This document shows, piece by piece, positions 9,626-18,392 of a DNA stretch of 64,000 bases. The notes under the pieces were generated by a model. That model saw only the letters and a list, made by a program, of their open reading frames with translations, was not told the DNA's origin and ran no database searches. Each line of letters opens with the position of its first letter. Position 1 is the first letter of the stretch. Source of the DNA: Henriciella sp. (lineage in GTDB: Bacteria > Pseudomonadota > Alphaproteobacteria > Caulobacterales > Hyphomonadaceae); NCBI GenBank assembly GCA_030066975.1, contig JASJAO010000015.1:59563-123562 (forward strand). The letters are read 5' to 3'. Both the position numbers and the translations under genes were made by a program.

Positions 9626-9826
9626 ATGCAGGTTTTTTTAAACGGAACAGCGCGCGAAATTTCGCCGGGACTTACGCTCGAAGACCTGGTCCGTCAAATC
9701 GCGGATGATCCACGCGGGATTGCGATTGAGCGAAATCTCGAAATTGTTCCGAAGGCTGAACATAAAACGGTCATCCTGGAAGAGGGTGACCGGTTGGAAG
9801 TTGTGCAATTTGTCGGCGGTGGTTGA
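9626..9826 (+). CDS. thiS: sulfur carrier protein ThiS
   Basis: 66 residues with a beta-grasp (ubiquitin-like) fold. Its C-terminal Gly-Gly is thiocarboxylated and donates sulfur to the thiazole of thiamine. The sequence ends VVQFVGGG, as required. The ATG at 9626 is preceded by AAAGGAG at 9611-9617; a longer frame from 9506 runs over the aroQ promoter and is rejected. The partner thiG lies 1.3 kb downstream across an unrelated reductase gene, and thiO lies at 18.4 kb. Confidence 0.9.
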   Translation: MQVFLNGTAREISPGLTLEDLVRQIADDPRGIAIERNLEIVPKAEHKTVILEEGDRLEVVQFVGGG

Positions 9827-9918
9827 CCCTCTTGTCGCGACGGCATGATTGCCCAATACCGATAGAGCTTGTCAGATCAACAGACGATTGAAATCCATTC
9901 TGTTTTCTGGAGCCTGAC

Positions 9919-11058
9919 ATGACTTTACCCGCCACCTATCTGCAAATGGTTTCGACGGTGACTGCGGAGGGGCAGTTGCGGATGGAACTGGTTGAAAAGC
10001 AAATGCCGGAGCCGAAGCCGGATCAGATTGTGGTGCGGGTCGAAGCCACCCCGATAAACCCTTCCGATCATGGTGTGATGTTTGGCTGGTCGGATATGAC
10101 AGCGGCCAGCACGTCTGGATCGGGTGCTGGTACGGTGCTGAAAGCCCCTGTGCCGGAGCAAGGCATGCGCGTGATGAAGGCCCGGATTGGACAAGCCCTG
10201 CCGGTTGGCAATGAAGGCGCCGGGACAGTGGTGGCAGCCGGAAGCGGCGAATATGCACAGAGCCTGATGGGCAAGACTGTCGCGGTGATGGGCGGCGGGA
10301 TGTATGGCCAGTATCGCGCGGTTGATGCGATGATGGCGCTGCCGCTGCATGAAGGGCATACCGCAAAAGACGGTGCCTCTAGTTTTGTGAACCCACTGAC
10401 TGCGTTGAGTTTCCTGGAAACGATGCGGATGGAGGGACACACGGCGATTGTACATACGGCGGCGGCTTCAAATCTGGGGCAGATGCTGGTCCGGATTTGT
10501 CAGGCGGATGGTGTCGAGCTGGTCAACATCGTGCGCAAGCAGGCGCAGGTCGATCTGCTCAAAGGCATGGGCGCGAAATATGTCATCAACAGTAGTGAAG
10601 ACAGTTTCATGGCGGATCTGACCGATGCGATCCATGCAACCGGGGCAACGCTTGGCTTCGATGCGACCGGTGGCGGCTCGCTGGCGTCCAATATTCTGAC
10701 GGCCATGGAGGGCGCGGCGGCGCGCACGCCTGGCGCTTACAGTATTTATGGCTCCGTCGCGCATAAACAGGTTTATCTCTATGGCGGGCTGGATACTTCG
10801 CCAACGACCCTGAGCCGAGGCTATGGCATGGCCTGGGGCGTTGGGGGATGGTTGCTGCCAAACTTCCTCGCCAAGGCTGGCATGGAGGTGGCAGTGCGCC
10901 TGCGCACGCGCGTCGCCAATGAGCTCAAGACGACCTTTGCGAGCCACTATACCGATGAAATCTCACTGTCGGAGGCCCTGCAGGCGGATGTCGTGGCGCG
11001 TTACAATGCCAAGGTGACGGGCGAGAAATTCCTGATCTGTCCGCAAATGGAGCTGTAG
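9919..11058 (+). CDS. medium-chain zinc-type alcohol dehydrogenase-like oxidoreductase (quinone/enoyl reductase family)
   Basis: 379 residues of the MDR superfamily. An N-terminal GroES-like domain has VVRVEATPINPSDHGV and GNEGAGTVVAAGS. The Rossmann part contains ATGATLGFDATGGGSLA. No zinc-ligand cysteines of the catalytic type are seen, so it resembles NADPH-dependent quinone or trans-2-enoyl reductases rather than alcohol dehydrogenases. It separates thiS from thiG on the same strand, and a thiamine role is not supported by sequence. A CTGGAG motif precedes the ATG. Confidence 0.8.
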   Translation: MTLPATYLQMVSTVTAEGQLRMELVEKQMPEPKPDQIVVRVEATPINPSDHGVMFGWSDMTAASTSGSGAGTVLKAPVPEQGMRVMKARIGQALPVGNEGAGTVVAAGSGEYAQSLMGKTVAVMGGGMYGQYRAVDAMMALPLHEGHTAKDGASSFVNPLTALSFLETMRMEGHTAIVHTAAASNLGQMLVRICQADGVELVNIVRKQAQVDLLKGMGAKYVINSSEDSFMADLTDAIHATGATLGFDATGGGSLASNILTAMEGAAARTPGAYSIYGSVAHKQVYLYGGLDTSPTTLSRGYGMAWGVGGWLLPNFLAKAGMEVAVRLRTRVANELKTTFASHYTDEISLSEALQADVVARYNAKVTGEKFLICPQMEL

Positions 11059-11138
11059 TGGCGGTTGGAAACTCTTTGCATGGGTCAATTGCCAGAACGA
11101 GACTTGTCGCGAGCGGCAGCGGCGTCTAATCGAGCGCC

Positions 11139-11924
11139 ATGACTGATACTCTTACGGATAAGCCGCTGATCGTGGCCGGACGCACCTTTTCCTCTCGGTT
11201 GATTGTTGGAACCGGCAAATATGCGTCTTATGCGCAGAACGCGGAGGCCGCGCGGGCGGCCGGGGCGGAAATGGTGACTGTGGCACTGCGCCGTGTGAAC
11301 CTCTCCAATCCGGACGAAGATCGCTTGCAGGACCATGTGTCACCGGATGAGTTCACCTATTTGCCGAATACCGCCGGGTGTTTCACCGCCGATGAGGCGG
11401 TGCGCACGCTGCGCCTGGCGCGCGAGGCGGGCGGTTGGGATCTGGTCAAGCTGGAAGTGCTGGCCGATCAGAAGACGCTCTATCCGGATATGGAAGAGAC
11501 GCTGAGCGCCGCCAAGGCGCTGATCAAGGATGGGTTCGAAGTGATGGTATATTGCTCCGACGATCCGGTCTATGCGCGTAAACTGGAAGATGCGGGCTGT
11601 TGTGCGATCATGCCACTGGGCAGCCTGATCGGGTCTGGCCTTGGGGTGCAGAACCCGCTGAATATTCGCTTGATCGTCGAGCAATCGCGGGTGCCTGTGA
11701 TTGTCGATGCAGGCGTTGGCACAGCCTCTGATGCGGCTCAGGCGATGGAGCTGGGGTGTGATGGGGTGTTGATGAATACCGCGATTGCCGAAGCTAAGGA
11801 TCCGATCCTGATGGCTTCGGCGATGAAGCATGCTGTGATCGCCGGTCGGCAGGCCTATCTCGCCGGACGGATGGCGCGCAAACGCTATGCCGATCCGTCG
11901 TCGCCGCTGGCTGGACTGATCTAG
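11139..11924 (+). CDS. thiG: thiazole synthase
   Basis: 261 residues. ThiG condenses deoxyxylulose phosphate, dehydroglycine and ThiS-thiocarboxylate into the thiazole phosphate of thiamine. The [14 protein letters not shown] start, [15 protein letters not shown] with the Schiff-base lysine, [16 protein letters not shown] and [21 protein letters not shown] are all intact. It lies 80 bases after the MDR reductase with no strong ribosome site. The convergent dsbA-like gene ends two bases away. Confidence 0.96.
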   Translation: MTDTLTDKPLIVAGRTFSSRLIVGTGKYASYAQNAEAARAAGAEMVTVALRRVNLSNPDEDRLQDHVSPDEFTYLPNTAGCFTADEAVRTLRLAREAGGWDLVKLEVLADQKTLYPDMEETLSAAKALIKDGFEVMVYCSDDPVYARKLEDAGCCAIMPLGSLIGSGLGVQNPLNIRLIVEQSRVPVIVDAGVGTASDAAQAMELGCDGVLMNTAIAEAKDPILMASAMKHAVIAGRQAYLAGRMARKRYADPSSPLAGLI

Positions 11925-11926
11925 GC

Positions 11927-12670
11927 TCAGCTTTCCGCGAGGGCCGCGGTGATCAGGCGTTCAACCGCCGCGGTGTCTGCGCCAGGGACGATGTCGGTGC
12001 CGATCAGGAAGTTTGGCGTGCCGGACACGCCGATCTTGCGGGCGAGGCTTTTCGAATCTGCTACAGTCTTTTGCACGGCGATGGAGGACATGTCGGCGCG
12101 CATTTTCAGGACGTCAATGCCAGCCTCTTCAGCCACCCGGTTGATTGTATCAGTGTCCATGCCTTCACGATTGTCGAGGGCCATGAGAGCCAGATGCATT
12201 TCGAGATATTTGCCCTGTTCGCCGGCTGCAATGGCAGCGAGTGCGGCTTTCTCGCTTTCAGCCGAGAGGATGGGGTACTCTTTGAAGACGACGCGAACCT
12301 GGCCGTCAAACTTCTCTGGCAGCTGGCTCGCCCACTCGGCTGAGCGTTTGCAATAGCCACAACGATAGTCGAAGAACTCCACCACGGTGACCGGCGCATC
12401 GGCCGGACCGATCGAGTAGTCCTGGGGGTTATTGTAGATCGCGTCGGCATTCTCAGCGATCAACTCGGCGACGCGTTCGGCCTCAGCGAGCTGCTGCTTC
12501 TCATTGAGCGCGATCAGTGCCTCTTCGATGATTTCCGGGTTCTCCAGAATGTACTCGCGGACGATGTTCTCGATCTCGGCTTTGTCGGCTGTGTTAATCT
12601 GTTCCTGTGCGCAAGCCGGGGTCAGGAGGAGCGAAGCAGCAGCGGCTGCATATAGAAAAGTGCGGTTCAT
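11927..12670 (-). CDS. DsbA-family thiol:disulfide oxidoreductase, secreted
   Basis: 247 residues. A signal sequence (MNRTFLYAAAAASLLLTPAC) with a possible but imperfect lipobox is followed by a helical region (25-80) and a thioredoxin/DsbA fold with active-site CGYC (C104, C107) in FFDYRCGYCKRS, plus the cis-proline loop GVSGTPNF. Such BdbD/ScsC-like proteins oxidise or isomerise periplasmic disulfides. The adjacent M48 protease gene lies upstream on the same strand, a pairing often seen before aroQ in alphaproteobacteria. Confidence 0.88.
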   Translation of the reverse strand: MNRTFLYAAAAASLLLTPACAQEQINTADKAEIENIVREYILENPEIIEEALIALNEKQQLAEAERVAELIAENADAIYNNPQDYSIGPADAPVTVVEFFDYRCGYCKRSAEWASQLPEKFDGQVRVVFKEYPILSAESEKAALAAIAAGEQGKYLEMHLALMALDNREGMDTDTINRVAEEAGIDVLKMRADMSSIAVQKTVADSKSLARKIGVSGTPNFLIGTDIVPGADTAAVERLITAALAES

Positions 12671-12769
12671 CTGATGGGACCCTGTTTAATTCTTTGATCC
12701 TAAGTGGCACAAAATCAGTTTCTTCCCAGTGAATTCACACCAAGCTTTCTGACAATTGTGTGAAGCAGC

Positions 12770-14131
12770 TCAACGCCGCCGACGCCAATAGGGGGCGTTC
12801 TCCGGCAGTTCTGGATCGGTTGCGTTGCGAATGTCCGCGGCGCGCCGGGCAACCGGTGTGCCTGGCTCCAGCGATAGCGCGGCCCGGCTGGCGAAAGAGT
12901 AAGCGCGCGGGAAATCGCCGACATTGTAGGCCGACTCTGCCGTGGCGAGCTGGGCCTCCGGGCGACGGTCCAGCTTATCGAGCGCGATGGCGAGCTGGGC
13001 CCAGGCAAACGCATTGCGAGGCTCTACGATGAGCGCGTCTCTGAGGGCTTTTTCACCGGCTTCGACATCGCCTTCTTCGCCGCGCGCGATCAGGGATCGG
13101 GCATAGGAGACCAGCAGAAGCGGGTGGTCAGGGAGGAGTTCAATTGCCTGGGCAAGCGGCGGAACGGACTCAGCGGCGCGCCCGCCCTCGAACAGGATCT
13201 GGCCTTTCAGTTCGTGATAGTAGGGGTTCTCGGGTGAGTCTTCGATCAGCGAATCGATCTCTCGGAGCGCCGTGTTGATATCGTCTGACTGCATTGCCGA
13301 AATGGACCGGGCGTACCGCGCGGGCTCTGACATATCGGTCGGTGGATAACGCTGAAACACTTTGACCGGAGGCTCGAGAAACCCGATCAGTTTGGCGTGC
13401 ATCATGTCCAGTTTGGCGACATCTTCGGGGTTGGCGGGGACGTCGAGCAAGCCGGTTTCTTCTGCGCGCTCACGCAAACTGCGGATCCGGTCGGACGCCA
13501 GCGGGTGGCTCTGGAAATAAGGGTAGCGGCGCGCCTCAGACAGGACCTGTTGGTAGCGGAACTTCTCGAAGAACTCGATCAGGCCGAGGGACGATTCCCC
13601 GGTAATTGTCAGGTAATCGACCGCCATCTGGTCGGCTGTGGCTTCCTGCACGCGGGTATGGGTGAAGAAATTCAGGGCCCCGAACTGTTGCGAGCTGGCG
13701 ATCAGGGCCGCCCCTGCGTCGCCAGCACCGGCAGCGATGGCGAGAATGCCAAGCCCAATGGACAGCAAGGCCGGACGGGAAGCGATCCGTGCGTCGCGGG
13801 CTCTCAAGGCGCCATGTCCGCCAGCGATGTGGGCGGTTTCGTGGGCGATGACGCCCTTCAACTGGCCGGGCGTTTCAGACTCGATGATCAGTCCGGTATG
13901 CAGATGAATACGCTGCCCCAGCGCTACAAACGCGTTGAGGCTCGGGTCGTTGATGATGTACAGGCCCACATCTTCGGGGACCAGATCCGCTGCCTCTAGG
14001 ATCGGATCAGTATAATCGCGGAGAATTTGCTCGATTTCCGCATCGCGGATCAAGCTTTGAGCCAGAACAGTCTGTGCGACGCCGAGCCAAAGAACGAACG
14101 CGAAACCGACGGATGCAAAAAATCGCTTCAT
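12770..14131 (-). CDS. M48-family periplasmic metalloprotease with TPR repeats (BepA-like)
   Basis: 453 residues. A signal peptide (to about 25, ending VLAQ) is followed by a peptidase M48 domain with zinc motif HETAH (H97, E98, H101) and then a C-terminal tetratricopeptide region (about 275-445, e.g. NPYYHELKGQILFEGGRA). BepA-type enzymes are periplasmic chaperone-proteases for outer-membrane protein assembly. A 99-base gap separates it from the dsbA-like gene downstream, so a shared transcript is possible. Confidence 0.9.
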   Translation of the reverse strand: MKRFFASVGFAFVLWLGVAQTVLAQSLIRDAEIEQILRDYTDPILEAADLVPEDVGLYIINDPSLNAFVALGQRIHLHTGLIIESETPGQLKGVIAHETAHIAGGHGALRARDARIASRPALLSIGLGILAIAAGAGDAGAALIASSQQFGALNFFTHTRVQEATADQMAVDYLTITGESSLGLIEFFEKFRYQQVLSEARRYPYFQSHPLASDRIRSLRERAEETGLLDVPANPEDVAKLDMMHAKLIGFLEPPVKVFQRYPPTDMSEPARYARSISAMQSDDINTALREIDSLIEDSPENPYYHELKGQILFEGGRAAESVPPLAQAIELLPDHPLLLVSYARSLIARGEEGDVEAGEKALRDALIVEPRNAFAWAQLAIALDKLDRRPEAQLATAESAYNVGDFPRAYSFASRAALSLEPGTPVARRAADIRNATDPELPENAPYWRRRR

Positions 14132-14225
14132 TTTGGTCCTGTGTGTTTCGTGTAAGCTAGGCGGATGCGGAGGGTTTGGCGAGCTTTCAAATGAGAATAT
14201 GACTGAAATGTCAGGATTCTAGGCC

Positions 14226-15221
14226 TCAAAAGGCAAAAACCGCCCGCGGATCAAGCGCTAGTCGCACCTGGTCGCCGACGGCCGGACGGGCTGTTTGTGG
14301 GCTGATCTGACACTCAAATGGACCCAGTTTGACATTTATGACGGCGGCTGAGCCGACGCCCGCAACGCTCGTGACCCGGGCTTGGACCGCCCCGTCTGGA
14401 TCTGGCTGTAGTGCCTCCGGACGCCAATAGATGTGCTGGCGACCGCTAAAGTCACTTTGCCACGGGGCGGGCAGCGTGCTGACCTCGTGCTTGAAGACGG
14501 GGCCAAGGGCACTTGCGACGGTCTCGTTCTCCGGCTCGAAGTAGATGTGTTCCGCCGTGCCGGACTGTAGCAGTTTTCCGCCAGACATGACGGCGATCTG
14601 GTCTGCATGACGCAGCGCCTCGGCGGGATCATGGGTCACCAGCAGCGCCGGGATATGGGCCTGCTTCACCGCGCTCAGGGCCATTTGCCGGGTTTCAGTA
14701 CGCAGTGACGGATCGAGCCCGGAAAATGGCTCGTCCATCAGAATGGCCCGCGGCTCCGGTGCCAGGGCGCGGGCGATGGCCACGCGTTGCTGTTCGCCGC
14801 CCGAGAGCTGATGGGGATAGGCCTCGCGGCGATGGTCCAACTGCATCTGGGAGACCCAGTCCGAAGCAGTCTTGAGGCGCTCCTGCTTGTCCATTGCGGT
14901 GAGGCCAAACATGATATTCTGAATGATATTCAGATGCGGGAAGAGTGCGAAGTCCTGAAAAATCAGCCCTGTATGTCGGTGCTTTGGCTCGACCAGTTTT
15001 CGGCGGGACGAGAGCAGCTGTTCTCCATATCGGATTTCACCGGAATCGACCCGTTCGAACCCGGCAAACAGGCGCAGCAGGGTTGACTTACCCGCACCTG
15101 ATCCGCCGATCAGCGCAGTGAGTTTACCGGGGAGCAGTGTCAGGCTGACATCGTCCACAACGGTGCCGCCTGCATAGGCCTTGCTGACATGGTCTGCGGT
15201 AAGGGGGAGGTTGGTTGCCAT
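14226..15221 (-). CDS. fbpC: ferric iron ABC transporter ATP-binding protein
   Basis: 331 residues. Walker A GGSGAGKST, signature LSGGEQQRVAIARAL, Walker B AILMDEPFSGLDP and the switch histidine in LLVTHDPAEAL are present. A C-terminal TOBE-like region (about 255-331) is typical of FbpC. The ATG at 15221 overlaps the fbpB stop as TGATG; the GTG one codon upstream is less likely. It energises Fe(III) import together with the two upstream genes. Confidence 0.93.
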   Translation of the reverse strand: MATNLPLTADHVSKAYAGGTVVDDVSLTLLPGKLTALIGGSGAGKSTLLRLFAGFERVDSGEIRYGEQLLSSRRKLVEPKHRHTGLIFQDFALFPHLNIIQNIMFGLTAMDKQERLKTASDWVSQMQLDHRREAYPHQLSGGEQQRVAIARALAPEPRAILMDEPFSGLDPSLRTETRQMALSAVKQAHIPALLVTHDPAEALRHADQIAVMSGGKLLQSGTAEHIYFEPENETVASALGPVFKHEVSTLPAPWQSDFSGRQHIYWRPEALQPDPDGAVQARVTSVAGVGSAAVINVKLGPFECQISPQTARPAVGDQVRLALDPRAVFAF

Positions 15222-16834
15222 CACGTGATCTTGTGACCGGTTCGGTTCATCTGTCGAGAGAGGAGCAAGACGGGCAAGAGGCCTGCCAGAGTGATCAGAA
15301 GAGACGGCAACATGGCCTGCGCCAGACGCTCATCGGTGGCGTAGTTGTGCGCCTTGATGGCCAAGGTATCCCACCCGGCCGGGCGAAGCATCAGGGTGGC
15401 GGGCAGTTCTTTCAGGGTTTCGACGAACAGAATGAGCGCGCCTGCGAGTATGCCTGGCCGCATAATCGGAAACTCAACCCGCCGGAACCGGTAGAGCCAA
15501 GACACATCATAGCTGCGTCCGGCCATGGCCAGGGATTTGGGTGTTCGCGCGATGGTGGCTGCAATCGGTTCGATCCCGGCTGCGGTAAAGCGTGTGGCAT
15601 AGATCCAGACCAGTATGCCAAGGGCCACGAGCCCGGTCAGTGACTGGCCGGTGACCTGGAGGATGAACAAACCGCCCAAACCAAGGACCGCCCCAGGGGC
15701 CGCATAACCGGCCGCTGAGGCAAGACGGGTAAGCCAGGCGGTCTGAGGCGCATCCTGATGATGAAGGACGATGAGCACTGCGCTCACCAAGGCGAGGCTG
15801 GCGCCAAGCGTGCCGAGCAGCAGACTGTTCTGGAGCGGCTCCCAAATGTCGCCGGTCCCGGCAGCGGTTTCGACACTGAGCCAGATCAGGCGCGTGACGG
15901 GCAAGGTGAAGGTGATGGCGAAGACAAACAGGCAGAACGCAAAAGCGAGCCATTTTGAGGATGTGCCGAGTGCCTGTCGGCTGGGGGTCAGCCAACGCCG
16001 ACTTGTTTCCTGGGTTGAACCGCGCTGTAGAAAGCGCGCGGCGATCAGCAGGGTGAACGCGATCGAGACCAGCACAAGCGCGAGGCGAGCCGCCGCTGCG
16101 GGCTCATTGTACGAGGCCCAGGCCCGGACGATTCCGACCCCAAGCGTTTGAATGCCGAGGAAATCGGCCGCACCATAGTCGGCAGCGGCTTCCATCAGGC
16201 CGAGTGAGAGACCTGCCAGAATGGCAGGCGCGGCGGCAGGCAGGGCGATCGCGCGCAACAGCCTGAAATCGGACGCGCCAAGGCTTCTGGCCGCTTCTAA
16301 AGTGGATAGCGATTGATTGAGAAAAGCCGACCGCGCAGTGATGTAGACGTAAGGAAAAAGCGTTGCGCCGAGGACAAAGGACAGGCCTGGAACCGTGAAT
16401 AAGTCGGGATACCAATAGTCCCTTGCCGACAGGCCCGTCAGGCTGCGAAAGGTGTTGTGTAAAGGCCCGGCAATCCCGGCGAGATCCGCCCAGGCATAGG
16501 CCATGACATAGCCCGGCATGGCGAGCGGCATGACCAGCGCCCAGTCAAAAATCCGGCGTCCGGGAAATTCATACAAGCTGACCAGCCACGCACTGGGCAC
16601 GGCGATGAGGAGCATAAGCGCACCGGCAAGGACCAGGACGCCAAGGGTCGTTGTCGTAAACTCGAGCAGGCGGTTGTTCAGCAGATGGTCCCACGTCTCT
16701 GACCCGCCACTGCTCACCCCGAACCATGCTGCCATGATCACCGGGATCGCCAACAATGTGGCGATCACGATGGGGACAGGCTTTGGCGCCGAGATCAGGA
16801 AGCGGGGCTTAATGCTGGGGCGGAGACGGTTCAA
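15221..16834 (-). CDS. fbpB: ferric iron ABC transporter permease
   Basis: 537 residues. Two homologous binding-protein-dependent permease modules are fused, each with an EAA-like loop (STLEAARSLGASDFRLLRAIALP; SLAMAGRSYDVSWLYRFRRVEFP) and five to six membrane segments. This is the FbpB arrangement for Fe(III) import. The gene appears to start at TTG (16834), immediately after the fbpA stop; no earlier ATG or GTG fits, and the next in-frame ATG is inside the first membrane segment. Confidence 0.92.
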   Translation of the reverse strand: MNRLRPSIKPRFLISAPKPVPIVIATLLAIPVIMAAWFGVSSGGSETWDHLLNNRLLEFTTTTLGVLVLAGALMLLIAVPSAWLVSLYEFPGRRIFDWALVMPLAMPGYVMAYAWADLAGIAGPLHNTFRSLTGLSARDYWYPDLFTVPGLSFVLGATLFPYVYITARSAFLNQSLSTLEAARSLGASDFRLLRAIALPAAAPAILAGLSLGLMEAAADYGAADFLGIQTLGVGIVRAWASYNEPAAAARLALVLVSIAFTLLIAARFLQRGSTQETSRRWLTPSRQALGTSSKWLAFAFCLFVFAITFTLPVTRLIWLSVETAAGTGDIWEPLQNSLLLGTLGASLALVSAVLIVLHHQDAPQTAWLTRLASAAGYAAPGAVLGLGGLFILQVTGQSLTGLVALGILVWIYATRFTAAGIEPIAATIARTPKSLAMAGRSYDVSWLYRFRRVEFPIMRPGILAGALILFVETLKELPATLMLRPAGWDTLAIKAHNYATDERLAQAMLPSLLITLAGLLPVLLLSRQMNRTGHKIT

Positions 16835-17890
16835 TCAGTTCCAGCCTGCCAGATCATAGAGGCGCTGGGCCTCGGCCTGATTTTCTCCGAACACATCGAG
16901 CGATGCGTCCGAGCGCTCATAAGGCGGGACGTCGACTGCCCCGGCTGGCGCATCCGCCTCCGCCAGGATCGGAAGTTCCTGAGTGTCCAAGGTGAGCAGT
17001 TCCTGTCCCTGCTTCGTGAGCAGGAAGTTCACAAACTCGGCTGCCAGATCAGGGTTTTCCGAGGTCTTCGACAGCGCGATGCCGGTAATGTTCACATGTG
17101 CGCCGCCGCCATCGTCGAAACTCGGAATGATCAGACGGGTCTTTTCGGCGACTGCACGATCAGCCTCAGAGTCGCTTTGCGACAGGCGCGCCCAATAATA
17201 GTGGTTGACGATGGCAATGCTGCACTGGCCAGCGGCCACAGCTCTGATCTGATCGGTGTCACCGCCCTGAGGATTTCGCGCCATGTTGGCTTTCACGCCA
17301 GCGGCCCAGGCAGAGGCTGTTTCTTCGCCCACGCGGTCAATCATTTCCGCCATCAGCGACAAGTTGTAGATGTTAGAAGAAGAGCGGACACAGATTTCAC
17401 CGCGATTGACCTCGTCTGCGAGATCGGTCCACTGATCAATGTTTGCGGTGTCGACCAGTTCCGGATCATAGGCCACGAGGCGAATGCGTTTGGCGAGACC
17501 AATCCAGTGATTGTCGCTGTGGCGCAGTGAGGCCGGGACATCGGCGGTAATCAGGTCTGCATCAAAGGCCTGGGTCAGCCCGGCATCCTCGAACCGCCAC
17601 AAAGCCCCGGCGTCTGAGGCGATGATGACGTCAGCCGGGCTGTTTTCGCCTTCGGCTTTCATGGTTTCGAGCAGCTGACTGGCATTGGTTTCACGCACGT
17701 CGATCGTGACCCCGGCCTGCTCTTCGAAGGCAGCGTAGAGCAGCTTGTCAGAGTCGTAATGCCGCGCGCTGTAGACAGTCAGGCGTTTTTCGGGTTCCGC
17801 GACAGAGGTTTCAGTGTCCTGGGAGGCGGGGGCGCAAGCGGCCAGTCCGAGCAGCAGGCTGGCGGCCAGAGGGAGGGAAAAATGTCTCAT
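16835..17890 (-). CDS. fbpA: ferric iron ABC transporter substrate-binding lipoprotein
   Basis: 351 residues. A lipoprotein signal (LLLGLAAC, lipidated C19) leads into a type II binding-protein fold with LTVYSARHYDSDKLL at the mature start, RNPQGGDTDQIRAVAAGQC, and the iron-binding tyrosine pair in IVNHYYWARL (Y231, Y232). Anchoring to the membrane rather than free periplasmic location is predicted. It is the first gene of fbpABC, and a Fur-like palindrome lies 20-34 bases upstream of its start codon. Confidence 0.94.
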   Translation of the reverse strand: MRHFSLPLAASLLLGLAACAPASQDTETSVAEPEKRLTVYSARHYDSDKLLYAAFEEQAGVTIDVRETNASQLLETMKAEGENSPADVIIASDAGALWRFEDAGLTQAFDADLITADVPASLRHSDNHWIGLAKRIRLVAYDPELVDTANIDQWTDLADEVNRGEICVRSSSNIYNLSLMAEMIDRVGEETASAWAAGVKANMARNPQGGDTDQIRAVAAGQCSIAIVNHYYWARLSQSDSEADRAVAEKTRLIIPSFDDGGGAHVNITGIALSKTSENPDLAAEFVNFLLTKQGQELLTLDTQELPILAEADAPAGAVDVPPYERSDASLDVFGENQAEAQRLYDLAGWN

Positions 17891-17907
17891 AGCCCCGCCT
17901 TCTCACA

Positions 17908-17926
17908 AATGCGAAGCATTCGCAAC
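17908..17926 (-). promoter_or_regulatory. candidate Fur box upstream of fbpA
   Basis: The plus-strand sequence AATGCGAAGCATTCGCAAC contains a perfect 6-3-6 inverted repeat (TGCGAA/TTCGCA at 17910-17924). It resembles the 9-1-9 Fur-type palindrome AATGCGAATnATTCGCATT at most positions. Its position just in front of an Fe(III) importer supports iron repression; the identity of the regulator (Fur or a relative) is inferred. Confidence 0.6.
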
Positions 17927-18064
17927 TAGAATATCGCGGGTGCGCAAACTGTCGCGATTTTGCGCACGGCAAAAAACTTTATGGAACAGGAAATGCAAGG
18001 GGTCGACGGGACGAAACTTTTGAGTAAGGATTGTCTCACTGCAGAACGTGGTGGGGATTATAGT

Positions 18065-18319
18065 ATGACAGAAATGGTCTTGGAATTTGGGCTCCGCAAT
18101 GCCATCGAAGAAGACGCTTTTGCGCGCGCGGTGTATGCATTTGTCGCTCGAAGTAGCGAGGCTGGGGCATCAGATTCGGACAAGGACGCGCCGGATGTGA
18201 TGATCAAGACGGTGTGCTCGCCAGATGGCACAATGAAAAAGGCAGTGACCTTTCAGGACAAGGACTGGGCGCGGGCATTCATGGATTTCTGGCACCGCTC
18301 GAAACGAGAGGCGGCCTAA
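18065..18319 (+). CDS. small conserved-looking hypothetical protein
   Basis: 84 residues from the ATG at 18065. The sequence alternates acidic and aromatic positions (LEFGLRNAIEEDAFARAVYAFVA) and ends in a basic tail after WARAFMDFWHRSKREAA. No signal peptide or membrane segment is seen and I do not recognise a family. A purine-rich GTGGGGA stretch lies upstream of the ATG. It sits alone between the iron importer and thiO. Confidence 0.55.
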   Translation: MTEMVLEFGLRNAIEEDAFARAVYAFVARSSEAGASDSDKDAPDVMIKTVCSPDGTMKKAVTFQDKDWARAFMDFWHRSKREAA

Positions 18320-18392
18320 GACTCCCGGGTCTTGAGCGACCAAGTGAGATTTACGCGTGCCCTGGGGCGGCGACGCGCCTAGAACATAGCGC

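Noticed and set aside
18320..18392. TPP riboswitch in front of thiO (also considered before thiS and thiG)
   Set aside because: The CTGAGA and ACC(C)TGATCTGGATAATGCC-type cores are absent from all three leaders.
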